From NCBI GenBank assembly GCA_943323675.2, contig CALPIR020000031.1, positions 1-16,084 on the forward strand: a DNA stretch of 16,084 bases. Direction: 5' to 3'. The notes beneath the pieces were generated by a model that was not told where the DNA came from, searched no databases, and saw only the letters and a list, made by a program, of their open reading frames with translations. Both the position numbers and the translations under genes were made by a program. Numbering within the stretch: the first letter of the stretch is position 1; each line of letters opens with the position of its first letter. This document shows positions 1 through 8,244 of the stretch, piece by piece. The stretch is from Chitinophaga pinensis (lineage in GTDB: Bacteria > Bacteroidota > Bacteroidia > UKL13-3).

Positions 1-1
1 C

Positions 2-75
2 GGTACCGGAACACTAACCATGCAAGGACATTCACGTGTAACTAACTGGGGAAATATCACAGCAACAACGATGGA
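2..75 (+). pseudogene. Upstream part of the adhesin gene, in a different frame
   Basis: Frame 2 is open from the window edge to a stop at 125-127. Its first 24 or so codons read GTGTLTMQGHSRVTNWGNIT, the Gly/Thr-rich beta-strand style of the large adhesin that follows in frame 1. Frame 1 itself has a stop at 43-45. Fusing frame 2 to frame 1 around bases 60-75 gives a smooth reading (GNITATNDGG then VSHMGTIST). One extra A in the run at about 66-68 would restore the frame. I infer that this is the same gene carrying a one-base deletion, or a sequencing or assembly error. The gene continues to the left of the window. Confidence 0.6.
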
Positions 76-87
76 GGGGTTTCTCAC

Positions 88-3000
88 ATGGGAACCATTA
101 GCACAAACGGTGGTCATGTATGGTTAGGTGGTTCAAATAGCAGTGGAGGAAGTTATACTTGGAACGGATTAACAGTTGGAGATGGTCCTTCCGTAGGCGC
201 AAGCGGATATAACTGTAATGCAATGGATTTATTTGGCCATATAACTACTTCTGGTGGTGATGTTTTACTTTGGGCTGGAAATGGTGGTTGTGGAGCAAGC
301 GGCATTGTAACCAACGATGGATGGCAAGTAAATGTTGGAAACGGAGATATTGTATTGATAACGCCTTATATTCTAGGAACGGGACCTTCTTTATTTTTCC
401 GTCAAAATGGAGGAACATTTACCATGGTTCCCAATGGTACAAGTTTCCCAAATACAGTAGATTGGTCACCGATATTAGGCACTTATGGCACCATGACGGG
501 TTGGAACCTACCGGGAGACTTTAATTATTTATGGATAGAGAACCCAAGCACGCTAACCAATTTTACGCTTGGCCGTTATGATGGGATGACAAATGGAGGC
601 ACACCCGTTGTTATGACCAATAGTAGTAATATTACAATTGCACAAGCAACATCAATTGCAGGATCAATGAATTTTTACGGTGGTGAAATTGCATTGAATG
701 CTAACATAGCTACAACCAACACAACAACAGGAAATATTTCATTAAACGGCACCACACTATCGGGTTCAGGCAATATCGCTATTGCTTCAAATCGAATTGC
801 AACTCTAAATTTCTCTTCGACCTCAACTTATGATGGTATCATCAGCGGTACAGGCAGTGGATTAACCAAAACAGGTGCTGGTTTATTAACCTTAACAAAA
901 GACAACACATACTCTGGCACAACAACAATCTCATCTGGTAATTTACAAATAGGCACAGGCGGATCGGTAAGTCAAGCTTCCAGTGGCACTATTGCCAATA
1001 CCTCAAGTGTTTCTGTTGCAAGTGGTTCGAAACTTATGCTATCACCAAATGAAAACCTGGTTTTCGCAGCGCCAATCTCTGGTGATGGAGGTGTTGAAGT
1101 AAAAGGAGCTTCGGGTAACTACTACAATTCTTTCTTAACAGGAACTGCTGCAAACATAGTTACAAACTCAACAGTTTTGGAGGTATTAACACGTATTACA
1201 GGTGGCTTGCAAAGTGGAGCCGCAGTTGCAACCAAAACAGCCGGAGCATACATAAAATCATACCATGCTGCAACCAATACTGCTACATTACAATTTCAAC
1301 AATTTGATGGTTCATATACCAAATGTGTATTTGTCCAATTAACTCAATCTGGTTCTAATGTTCAGATTAGAGGAAACACCTCAATTTTCAATGGTGCTGC
1401 CTATAGAAACGGAAATCACCTAGGTGCAGATATGTCAACAGGAAGTACTACAGCAGGTTTGGCAACAAGTGCTGGTTCAGCAGGTTATGGTATATCACAA
1501 GTATACATGTCGGGTAAGGTTAATTTTACGGGAAGTTTAACCTATACGGGTAACACCGTATTGAGCAATACAGTTACCAGTGGTACAGGAACTAATGTTT
1601 ATTCCTATACATCTAAAGGAACGCAAGAAATTACTGATGCAAGTTCTAGCTTTCCACCAACTAGTACGGTTGTTAATAATGGATTGGTTATTTTTAATCG
1701 CAGCACAGCACAAACCATACAAAGTAATTTAGAAGGTACCGAAGATGTTTTACAAGTTGGCGCCACCATTACTTTAAGTGGTACATGCACACATAGTGGT
1801 ATCACTACAATCGACCTAAACAAATCATTAATTATCGGAAATAGTTCTACAACGGGTTCGATAACCAGTAATGTTATAAATTATGGCTCTTTAACTTTTA
1901 ACAGAAGTGATTCATCTTCATACCCAGGAGTAATAAGTGGTACAGGTAGTTTAATTAAATCAGGTGGCGGAACTCATATATTAACAGGGTTAAATACTTA
2001 CAGTGGAATAACCACAATTAATGATGGAACATTGGTAATAGAGCAAGATATTCCAACCACAAGTAGTGTAAGCTTTTCGGGTTTAGGGAAACTGGTTATT
2101 CAGCCAAGCTCAAATAGCTTTACATCTGCTGTTTCTTATCCTATTGCAGGGTTTAATATTTCTAGTGGTATTGGTGGACTAACCATTGGAAAGACTAGTA
2201 ATGTTGCTAATGTAACTTTTACAACTACTACAACAATTGCAGGTCCAATTGCAGCATACGGTGGTACTATTGCTATAAATGGAGCCTTAACAGCAACCAA
2301 TGCCAATATTACTTTAGGAGCAACTACTGCTGTTACACAAACCCAAGCCATAACTGCAAATGGTATATCGCTTAGCGGTGTGGGTAATTTTACGCTTAAC
2401 AATACATCAAACAATTCAGCAACTATTTCCGCTGGAACAAACGATGCAAAAATTGGTAATTTATCATACACAGATGCCTCGGGTGGATTAACCATTGGTA
2501 ATATAAATAATCCGGGTGTTTATTCATCGGGCACAGTAAATATTGAAACTTTAAACGGTGATATTACTTTAACAGAACCCCTTTTAACAACCAATGCTAC
2601 CGCAAGCGCTGTTAAGCTATTTGCAGATAAAAATAAACTAACTGGGGATGGAACGGGAGGTAATGTAACATTAACAGGAAATGGAAATATTACTGTTGGA
2701 AGTGGTGGAACAGCCATGGTATATGCAGGTAAATATGGCTTATGTACAGGCTTGCAAAAAATATTAAATACCTCAAGAGTTAGGTACAATGTTGATGTAA
2801 CAACAAGCAGTTTTTCTCCAGCAATTGGTGCAGGTATATATGGTTTATTTAGAGAAGGTCCTTTTGTTTGGAACGGAACTTCATCTGTTAATCATACCTC
2901 TGGAACCAACTGGCAAGGTAATGCCACACCACCAGAAGGATCATACATTCAGGTGAGTCCAACTGCTACAAATAGCATTGTACTAGACAATAATTGGAAT

Positions 3001-4989
3001 GTTGGCTACATAGAGTTACCAGCGGGTAAAACAATTGATTTAAATGGTTATAACTTAACCATTACCGGTGCACTAATTGGTAGTGGTAAAATTAAAGGCA
3101 GTACAACGTCATCTTTAACCATTTCAGGTGGTGTTGAGTTTGGAACTTTGTACATGGATCAAACCACAAATGGTGGTACCAATGCACTACAAAACTTTAC
3201 TATTGATAGAGCAAATCAAACCGTTACCATTGCCGATACTCTTGTTATTGCTCACAATGGCACCGTAACGCCTACAGCGGGAACCATTGCCACTGGTAAT
3301 AAACTAAAAATAATATCAACCATTAACGGTACGGGCAGAATTGCGCAACTTGGCAGCAATGCAGATATAACCGGTGATGTTACTTTACAACGACACATTG
3401 AAGGAAGTAATATTATTATGAGAGGCTGGAGAATGATGAGTATACCAACAACCAACAATACCTTTAACCAATTAAGTGATGATGTTTTGGTGAGTGGACC
3501 CGGTGGTGTCTCTTCTGGCTTTGATATTGCGGGTTCAACTTCATCGATCAGGCTTTGGCAAGAATCGGCTTCTCGCGGTTGGGCTAGCATTTCAAATACT
3601 AATAATACACTAACTGCCGGTAAAGGTGCGTTAATATTTTTTAGGGGTGATAGAACGCAAACTACTTCTTTAACCAATACAAGCGTAGTTCCTAATAATG
3701 TTACATCAGATTATGTTGGCCCAATTAATAAAGGTAATGTGTTAGTGAATCTTGATTTTGCTAACGACTCTACTCCTATTTACGGAAAAGGATTTAACTT
3801 AATGGGTAACCCTTACCCAAGCCAAATAGATTGGGAAAACATCAGTAAAACTGGATTAGTGGACAGCTACTTCTGGGTATGGAATCCAGTTACTAAAGGA
3901 TATGTTTCAAATTCAACTGGAATCATATCATCAGGGCAGGCATTTTTTGTTAGGGCAACACAAACATCACAAACTGTAACATTTGAAGAGAATGATAAAA
4001 CGGCTACAAGTGCTACTGCATATTTTAAAAATAGCCAAGAATTAATTGTAAAAATGAACCTTGATAGCATACAATACGATATTGCTTGGCTTAAATTTAT
4101 GGGCGGTGCAAGTAAAAATTATGTGTTTAAAGAGGATGGTTTGAAATTAGCAAATACTGGGTATAACCTGTCTTTCAAAACCACCAATAACGTGGCTACC
4201 CAACATAACATTGTAGATTTCCTTTCATTAAATCAATCAGATACATTTATACTTAGCGTTAACTCATCAACTAACTCGGCATACACCCTTTCGTTTGATA
4301 AACTAAACCAGATACCAAGTAACAAAATGGTTTTATTAAGAGATTTGAACAACAACAGTTTAACCAACTTGCGTTCAAACAATTCTTATGCATTTACCAT
4401 CAACAATAATTTGATTAACTCTTATGGTAACAGGTTTTTATTAATTATAACAGATAGCTATAATCCATTGCCAGTTAGTATCACCTATTTTGAAGGAGAG
4501 CGTAAGTTAGACATGAACCAACTAACCTGGAATGCAACCCAAGAAAAGAACATTGCATATTACCAAGTTCAGCGCTCGCTTAATGGCAATGATTTTAATG
4601 ACATAGGTATTGTTAAAGCAAAAAACAGCAGCACCACGCAATTGTATTTGTTTAAAGATGAAAATGCAGCAGATTTAGATGTTGCCTATTACAGACTTAA
4701 AATATTTGAAAAAAATGGAGAATACGATTACTCCAATACAATAGTAATACATGCCAATAAACAACCTGAAATTACTATTAATGTATATCCAATACCAACA
4801 AAAGATTGGATAAATATTGAAACCAAAAAAGATATTTTAGACCTTAAAATATTTGACTTAAGAGGGGTATTGGTAAAAGAAGCAAAAGCACTAAATAAAC
4901 TTAATATAAATAACCTAGAACCAGGAGTTTATTTACTTAAAATTAATACAATAGGTGGACTTAGCACACATAAAATCATCAAACAGTAA
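88..4989 (+). CDS. Giant T9SS-secreted adhesin with autotransporter-type beta-strand repeats (5' incomplete)
   Basis: This encodes a surface or secreted protein of at least 1633 residues, very rich in Thr, Ser, Gly and Asn. The ATG at 88 is only the first ATG in the frame. No signal peptide follows, and the reading begins inside a filamentous-haemagglutinin-like stretch (ISTNGGHVWLGG), so the true start lies upstream in another frame. Two copies of the autotransporter-associated beta-strand repeat (PATR, PF12951 type) sit at residues 249-289 and 612-652, with weaker copies near 480-505 and 555-585. Residues about 1112-1300 form the module common in Bacteroidota T9SS cargo (RGWRMMSIP, FNLMGNPYPSQIDW, GQAFFVRA). 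Residues 1460-1556 are an Ig/FN3-like domain opening with PLPVSITYFEG. Residues 1562-1633 are a type A T9SS sorting domain (VYPIPTKDWINIE to GVYLLKI and a basic end). It is probably exported by Sec, moved across the outer membrane by T9SS and attached to the surface. The role in adhesion is inferred from the repeats; the ligand is unknown. Confidence 0.85.
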   Translation: MGTISTNGGHVWLGGSNSSGGSYTWNGLTVGDGPSVGASGYNCNAMDLFGHITTSGGDVLLWAGNGGCGASGIVTNDGWQVNVGNGDIVLITPYILGTGPSLFFRQNGGTFTMVPNGTSFPNTVDWSPILGTYGTMTGWNLPGDFNYLWIENPSTLTNFTLGRYDGMTNGGTPVVMTNSSNITIAQATSIAGSMNFYGGEIALNANIATTNTTTGNISLNGTTLSGSGNIAIASNRIATLNFSSTSTYDGIISGTGSGLTKTGAGLLTLTKDNTYSGTTTISSGNLQIGTGGSVSQASSGTIANTSSVSVASGSKLMLSPNENLVFAAPISGDGGVEVKGASGNYYNSFLTGTAANIVTNSTVLEVLTRITGGLQSGAAVATKTAGAYIKSYHAATNTATLQFQQFDGSYTKCVFVQLTQSGSNVQIRGNTSIFNGAAYRNGNHLGADMSTGSTTAGLATSAGSAGYGISQVYMSGKVNFTGSLTYTGNTVLSNTVTSGTGTNVYSYTSKGTQEITDASSSFPPTSTVVNNGLVIFNRSTAQTIQSNLEGTEDVLQVGATITLSGTCTHSGITTIDLNKSLIIGNSSTTGSITSNVINYGSLTFNRSDSSSYPGVISGTGSLIKSGGGTHILTGLNTYSGITTINDGTLVIEQDIPTTSSVSFSGLGKLVIQPSSNSFTSAVSYPIAGFNISSGIGGLTIGKTSNVANVTFTTTTTIAGPIAAYGGTIAINGALTATNANITLGATTAVTQTQAITANGISLSGVGNFTLNNTSNNSATISAGTNDAKIGNLSYTDASGGLTIGNINNPGVYSSGTVNIETLNGDITLTEPLLTTNATASAVKLFADKNKLTGDGTGGNVTLTGNGNITVGSGGTAMVYAGKYGLCTGLQKILNTSRVRYNVDVTTSSFSPAIGAGIYGLFREGPFVWNGTSSVNHTSGTNWQGNATPPEGSYIQVSPTATNSIVLDNNWNVGYIELPAGKTIDLNGYNLTITGALIGSGKIKGSTTSSLTISGGVEFGTLYMDQTTNGGTNALQNFTIDRANQTVTIADTLVIAHNGTVTPTAGTIATGNKLKIISTINGTGRIAQLGSNADITGDVTLQRHIEGSNIIMRGWRMMSIPTTNNTFNQLSDDVLVSGPGGVSSGFDIAGSTSSIRLWQESASRGWASISNTNNTLTAGKGALIFFRGDRTQTTSLTNTSVVPNNVTSDYVGPINKGNVLVNLDFANDSTPIYGKGFNLMGNPYPSQIDWENISKTGLVDSYFWVWNPVTKGYVSNSTGIISSGQAFFVRATQTSQTVTFEENDKTATSATAYFKNSQELIVKMNLDSIQYDIAWLKFMGGASKNYVFKEDGLKLANTGYNLSFKTTNNVATQHNIVDFLSLNQSDTFILSVNSSTNSAYTLSFDKLNQIPSNKMVLLRDLNNNSLTNLRSNNSYAFTINNNLINSYGNRFLLIITDSYNPLPVSITYFEGERKLDMNQLTWNATQEKNIAYYQVQRSLNGNDFNDIGIVKAKNSSTTQLYLFKDENAADLDVAYYRLKIFEKNGEYDYSNTIVIHANKQPEITINVYPIPTKDWINIETKKDILDLKIFDLRGVLVKEAKALNKLNINNLEPGVYLLKINTIGGLSTHKIIKQ
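832..954 (+). repeat. PATR unit 1 (autotransporter-associated beta-strand repeat)
   Basis: Residues 249-289 of the adhesin read DGIISGTGSGLTKTGAGLLT followed by LTKDNTYSGTTTISSGNLQI. This is close to the family pattern: G.I.GTG.L.K.G.G.L.L, then NTYSGTT.I..G.L.IG. Each unit builds rungs of a right-handed beta-helix in classical autotransporter passengers. Confidence 0.85.
1921..2043 (+). repeat. PATR unit 2 (autotransporter-associated beta-strand repeat)
   Basis: Residues 612-652 read YPGVISGTGSLIKSGGGTHI followed by LTGLNTYSGITTINDGTLVI. It aligns with unit 1 over its whole length with few changes, including the GTG, K.G.G and NTYSG.TTI positions. The DNA copies have diverged, so this is an old protein-level repeat rather than a recent duplication. 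Confidence 0.85.
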
Positions 4990-5028
4990 AACAAAACGCC
5001 CTTGCAATTGCAAGGGCGTTTTGTTTTA
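4987..5028. terminator. Bidirectional intrinsic terminator, 42-bp perfect palindrome
   Basis: Bases 4987-5028 are a perfect inverted repeat centred between 5007 and 5008. The GC-rich core CGCCCTTGCAATTGCAAGGGCG is flanked by A-rich bases on the left and T-rich bases on the right, so both transcripts end in a U-rich tract. It sits between two convergent genes: the adhesin stop codon (4987-4989) forms the foot of the stem, and purK ends at 5048 on the other strand. The hairpin would have about 18-19 paired bases around an AATT-centred loop. Confidence 0.9.
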
Positions 5029-5047
5029 AAATCTGTTCAATATATTT

Positions 5048-6211
5048 TTATTCGATTACAAATTGAACAAGTTTGCTTACTTGATTCGCTTTTTCTTTTG
5101 CACCATTAAGTGTTGCAGCAGTAACCGTAATATGACCCATTTTGCGCATGGGCTTGCTTTCTTTTTTACCATACAGGTGCACATAAACACCCTCTATTGC
5201 ACTCACTTCTTCTAGCCCTTGAAGCCTATATGATCCGCTAAAATCATCAGCCCCTAATAAATTCATCATAACAGCTGGCTGAATCAAATCTGTACTTCCT
5301 AAAGGCAAACCCATCAATATACGCACCAATTGCTCAAATTGAGAAGTATAACAAGCTTCTATGGTATGATGACCAGAGTTATGCGGTCTAGGAGCAACCT
5401 CATTCACTAGTATTTGATTATCATGGGTTAAAAACATTTCTACTGCATATACTCCTACACCGTTTAATTTTTCAATTGTTAGTAATGCTATTTCTCGAGC
5501 CTCGAGCTCCTTTTCAGTAGATAAATTTGCTGGACAATCTAAGAAAGTAACCAAATTCGCATTGGGATCAAACTCCATTTCAACCACTGGCCATGTTTTA
5601 ACATTGCCATGAACATCGCGGGCTACCATTACCGAAATTTCTTTTTGGCAAGGGATAAAAACTTCAATTAAGCTAGGCGAACTAAAAGGTATCAACTGCG
5701 AATTAGATAATACATCTGCAGTATTAAAAATAGTTACCCCCTTTCCATCATAACCATCTTTACGTGTTTTAGCAACTAATTTTTCACCTCCAAATTTTTG
5801 AATGGCTTTATGCCAATCTTCAACCGTATCAACTAACACAAAAGGTGCGGTTGGTATTTGGTGCGTTTTAAAAAAATCTTTCTGGATTCCTTTATCTTGT
5901 ATTATTTGTAATACTTGAGGCGAAGGAATAATTTCTTTGCCCTCTTTCTCTAATTGCATCAATGTTTCAACATCAATGTGCTCAATTTCAAAAGTAAGTA
6001 CATCACTAATTTCAGCTAGTTTTCTAATTGCATCACCGTCTGTAAGTTTTCCTATGATATGATTTTTTGCTAGTGCGGCACAAGAGCAATCAGCAGCATC
6101 CAAAATATTAAAATCGTTATTTATGCGAAGAGACTCTTCGATCATCATACGACCAAGTTGACCACCACCTATAATTCCGATGGTTTTGCGAAGCGGATTG
6201 GTATTTTTCAC
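5048..6211 (-). CDS. purK: N5-carboxyaminoimidazole ribonucleotide synthase
   Basis: This cytoplasmic enzyme of purine synthesis converts aminoimidazole ribonucleotide, ATP and bicarbonate to N5-CAIR, which PurE then rearranges. The 387 residues are a little longer than the usual 350-380. The N-terminal dinucleotide-fold motif GIIGGGQLGRM is at residues 12-22. The ATP-grasp loop KTRKDGYDGKGV is at 148-159. The signature NEVAPRPHNSGHHT, with metal- and substrate-binding residues, is at 270-283. The start is GTG at 6209-6211. An in-frame stop lies only 9 bases upstream (6221-6223) and the GIIGGG motif begins at residue 12, so no ATG can serve. It is transcribed away from ndk and ends against the palindromic terminator. 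purE is not in the window. Confidence 0.95.
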   Translation of the reverse strand: MKNTNPLRKTIGIIGGGQLGRMMIEESLRINNDFNILDAADCSCAALAKNHIIGKLTDGDAIRKLAEISDVLTFEIEHIDVETLMQLEKEGKEIIPSPQVLQIIQDKGIQKDFFKTHQIPTAPFVLVDTVEDWHKAIQKFGGEKLVAKTRKDGYDGKGVTIFNTADVLSNSQLIPFSSPSLIEVFIPCQKEISVMVARDVHGNVKTWPVVEMEFDPNANLVTFLDCPANLSTEKELEAREIALLTIEKLNGVGVYAVEMFLTHDNQILVNEVAPRPHNSGHHTIEACYTSQFEQLVRILMGLPLGSTDLIQPAVMMNLLGADDFSGSYRLQGLEEVSAIEGVYVHLYGKKESKPMRKMGHITVTAATLNGAKEKANQVSKLVQFVIE

Positions 6212-6344
6212 TTGGCAAATTTAGACTTATCAACCACACAATAAACAGATTTTTTTAAAGGTCAAACATTTGTGATAATAAAGCAGAAAAAGACCATTGA
6301 CAGAAATCAAATAAATTTATTAGTTTTTTTAGGGTCTATTATCC

Positions 6345-6352
6345 TATTTTTG
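6345..6352 (+). promoter_or_regulatory. Candidate Bacteroidota -7 box for ndk
   Basis: The sequence TATTTTTG matches the Bacteroidota -7 element TAnnTTTG exactly and ends 29 bases before the ndk ATG, a suitable leader length. No convincing -33 TTTG lies about 19-21 bases upstream, where there is only a T-rich run. The leader AACACAAACAAA before the ATG is A-rich, as is usual in this phylum, and has no Shine-Dalgarno sequence. Confidence 0.35.
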
Positions 6353-6381
6353 CGGCCTGAAAAATATTTAACACAAACAAA

Positions 6382-6801
6382 ATGAGCGGAAAATTAACAT
6401 TTACCATGATTAAACCGGATGCAGTAGCTAACGGCAACACAGGCAAAATTATTGACCATATAATTGGTAAGGGATACAAAATTGTTGCCATGAAATATAC
6501 GCGCTTAAGCGCTGAAAAAGCTGGTGAATTTTATGCTGTTCATAGTGAGCGTCCATTCTATAAAGATCTGGTTGATTTTATGATTTCGGGCCCAATAGTA
6601 GCTGCAGTTCTAGAAAAAGACAACGCAGTTAGTGATTTTCGCGATGTAATTGGTGCAACAGATCCTTCTAAAGCAGAAGCCGGAACGATTCGTAACCTAT
6701 ATGCAAAATCTATTGATGCTAACGCCATTCACGGTAGCGATAGCGATGAAAATGCAGCTATTGAAGCTTCATTCTTCTTCAATGCATTTGAAAGATTTTA
6801 A
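6382..6801 (+). CDS. ndk: Nucleoside diphosphate kinase
   Basis: This enzyme transfers the gamma phosphate from ATP to nucleoside diphosphates through a phosphohistidine, balancing the NTP and dNTP pools in the cytoplasm. The 139 residues match the family length. The N-terminal motif TFTMIKPDAV is at residues 6-15. The catalytic histidine is His117 in NAIHGSDSDENA, the NDK signature. The segment before it, GTIRNLYAKS, replaces the RGDF-type motif of other NDKs and is a form common in Bacteroidota. The ATG at 6382 follows an A-rich leader and places the conserved motif at the usual distance. The gene appears monocistronic, with its own hairpin terminator immediately downstream. Confidence 0.97.
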   Translation: MSGKLTFTMIKPDAVANGNTGKIIDHIIGKGYKIVAMKYTRLSAEKAGEFYAVHSERPFYKDLVDFMISGPIVAAVLEKDNAVSDFRDVIGATDPSKAEAGTIRNLYAKSIDANAIHGSDSDENAAIEASFFFNAFERF

Positions 6802-6821
6802 CGCCACCCAGCCAGGTGAAC

Positions 6822-6857
6822 CAAAAAGCCATTCGATTAAGTTTGAATGGCTTTTTG
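6822..6857 (+). terminator. Intrinsic terminator after ndk
   Basis: A 13-bp perfect stem (arms 6822-6834 and 6845-6857) encloses a 10-base loop, GATTAAGTTT. The left arm begins CAAAAAGCC and the right arm ends GGCTTTTTG, giving a U run at the 3' side. It lies 20 bases after the ndk stop. The A/T symmetry means it could also act on the opposite strand, but no gene there needs it. Confidence 0.85.
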
Positions 6858-6957
6858 CTTGTTAGGCTTATTGTAAATATTTGTTCCGGTAACGAAGCAC
6901 AATAAGAGTAATCCAAATTCTTGCCGATTTTTATTAAATTCGTTATCTGAAATTCTA

Positions 6958-8244
6958 ATGGAATTAGTTATAATTATAGGCTTAGTAATACTAAATGGCA
7001 TTTTTGCCATGTCTGAGCTGGCACTCGTTTCATCAAAAAAATATAAACTTGAAAGTGCAAAAAAGCGTGGTCATTCAGGAGCAAAAACTGCAATTGACTT
7101 GTCTGAGAATCCGACTAAGTTTTTATCTACAGTACAAATTGGCATTACCTTAATTGGTATTTTACTTGGAGTTTACAGTGGCGAAAAATTAACAAATGAT
7201 GTGAAGGAAATGTTAATTCAAATTCCTGTATTGGCGCCTTATGCAGAAAACCTAGCCGTTTTGGTCATAGTTGTTTTTATTACTTATTTATCAATTGTAT
7301 TGGGCGAATTGTTTCCCAAGCGCTTAGGAATGACATTTCCTGAGCCGATTATTATGGTTATGGCTAAACCAATGCAAATACTAGCTAAAATAACGTCTCC
7401 ATTTGTTTGGGTATTAACCATTTCAAACAACCTATTACAACATCTATTTGGCATAAAGAAAATAAGTGAGAGTAAAGTTTCTGAAGAAGAAATTAAATCG
7501 ATAATAAAAGAAAGTGCTGAAGGGGGTGAGATACAAGATATAGAACAAAATATTGTAGAGCGTGTATTTGAGTTAGGCGACCGAAAAGTAAATACACTAT
7601 ATACCCATAGAACAGATATTGTTTATCTTGATGAAAACGATACTTGGGATATGATTCGTGAAAAAATAAATACCGAAAAGCACTCGGCCTACCCTGTTTG
7701 TAAGGACAAAAACCTAGATCATGTCATTGGCATATTACTACTAAAAGATTTGTTTAGTGGCAATTTAGATAGAGATTTTAGCATTTTACAATACGCCAAA
7801 GAACCGCTTTTTTTAAAGGAAAATATGTATGCTTACAACGTATTAGAATTATTTAAGCGCGAGAAAATGCATTACGGTATTGTGATAGATGAATATGGCA
7901 CAACACAAGGGATTGTTACTATGGATGATGTTGTTGATGCTTTAATTGGTGATGTAACAGAAATGGATCAAGATGAATACAAAATTATTGTACGTGATGA
8001 AAATAGTTGGTTAGTAGACGGGCAATTCTCGGCTATTGATTTTGTCCGTTATTTTAGCTTGTACCTTGATGAAGAAACGCGTGAAGAATATACCACTGTT
8101 GCAGGATTAATTATTTTCATGAGCAACACATTGCCAGATGTTGGGTATAAAATTACAATTGGAGAGTATACGTTAGAGGTAGTGGATAAGGACGGTCAAA
8201 GAATAGACAAAATTCTGATAACCAAGGCTTCATTGGCGCCTTAA
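6958..8244 (+). CDS. CNNM/CorC-family membrane protein (DUF21-CBS-CorC_HlyC), putative divalent-cation transporter
   Basis: This is an inner-membrane protein of the family often labelled haemolysin or CorC, whose studied members export Mg2+ or affect Mg2+/Co2+ tolerance. The 428 residues show the standard three-part order. A DUF21 membrane domain (1-185) has hydrophobic segments near 1-22, 57-74, 98-116 and 132-160, and includes the conserved GELFPKRLG at 116-124. A pair of CBS domains spans about 205-332 and probably binds adenine nucleotide. The CorC_HlyC C-terminal domain spans about 345-423 (WLVDGQFSAIDF to YTLEVVDKDGQRIDKI). The ATG at 6958 puts the first membrane segment right at the N terminus, typical of the family. 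The cation specificity cannot be read from the sequence. Its stop overlaps the stop of the next, convergent gene. Confidence 0.9.
   Translation: MELVIIIGLVILNGIFAMSELALVSSKKYKLESAKKRGHSGAKTAIDLSENPTKFLSTVQIGITLIGILLGVYSGEKLTNDVKEMLIQIPVLAPYAENLAVLVIVVFITYLSIVLGELFPKRLGMTFPEPIIMVMAKPMQILAKITSPFVWVLTISNNLLQHLFGIKKISESKVSEEEIKSIIKESAEGGEIQDIEQNIVERVFELGDRKVNTLYTHRTDIVYLDENDTWDMIREKINTEKHSAYPVCKDKNLDHVIGILLLKDLFSGNLDRDFSILQYAKEPLFLKENMYAYNVLELFKREKMHYGIVIDEYGTTQGIVTMDDVVDALIGDVTEMDQDEYKIIVRDENSWLVDGQFSAIDFVRYFSLYLDEETREEYTTVAGLIIFMSNTLPDVGYKITIGEYTLEVVDKDGQRIDKILITKASLAP

Noticed and set aside
88..90. ATG at 88 as the true start of the adhesin
   Set aside because: No signal peptide follows, the reading starts inside a repeat-like strand, and similar sequence continues upstream in frame 2.
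832..2043. Regular repeats considered as a CRISPR-like or recently duplicated DNA array
   Set aside because: The similarity is at protein level, units are about 1 kb apart and the DNA has diverged; they are PATR repeats.
2136..2495. 119-codon open frame on the minus strand inside the adhesin
   Set aside because: Antisense to a well-supported coding region. The Val/Ala/Pro-rich peptide is what the complement of Thr/Gly/Asn-rich codons gives, and no motif is seen.
3252..3677. 141-codon open frame on the minus strand inside the adhesin
   Set aside because: Same explanation: a shadow of the conserved T9SS C-terminal module, with no recognisable domain.
6650..6865. 71-codon + strand frame running from ndk into its terminator
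   Set aside because: It overlaps the catalytic part of ndk in another frame and reads through the terminator stem; the peptide has no domain.
8224..8242. AAGGC...GCCTT inverted repeat at the CNNM 3' end as a terminator
   Set aside because: Only five paired bases inside the coding region, with no U-rich tract after it.
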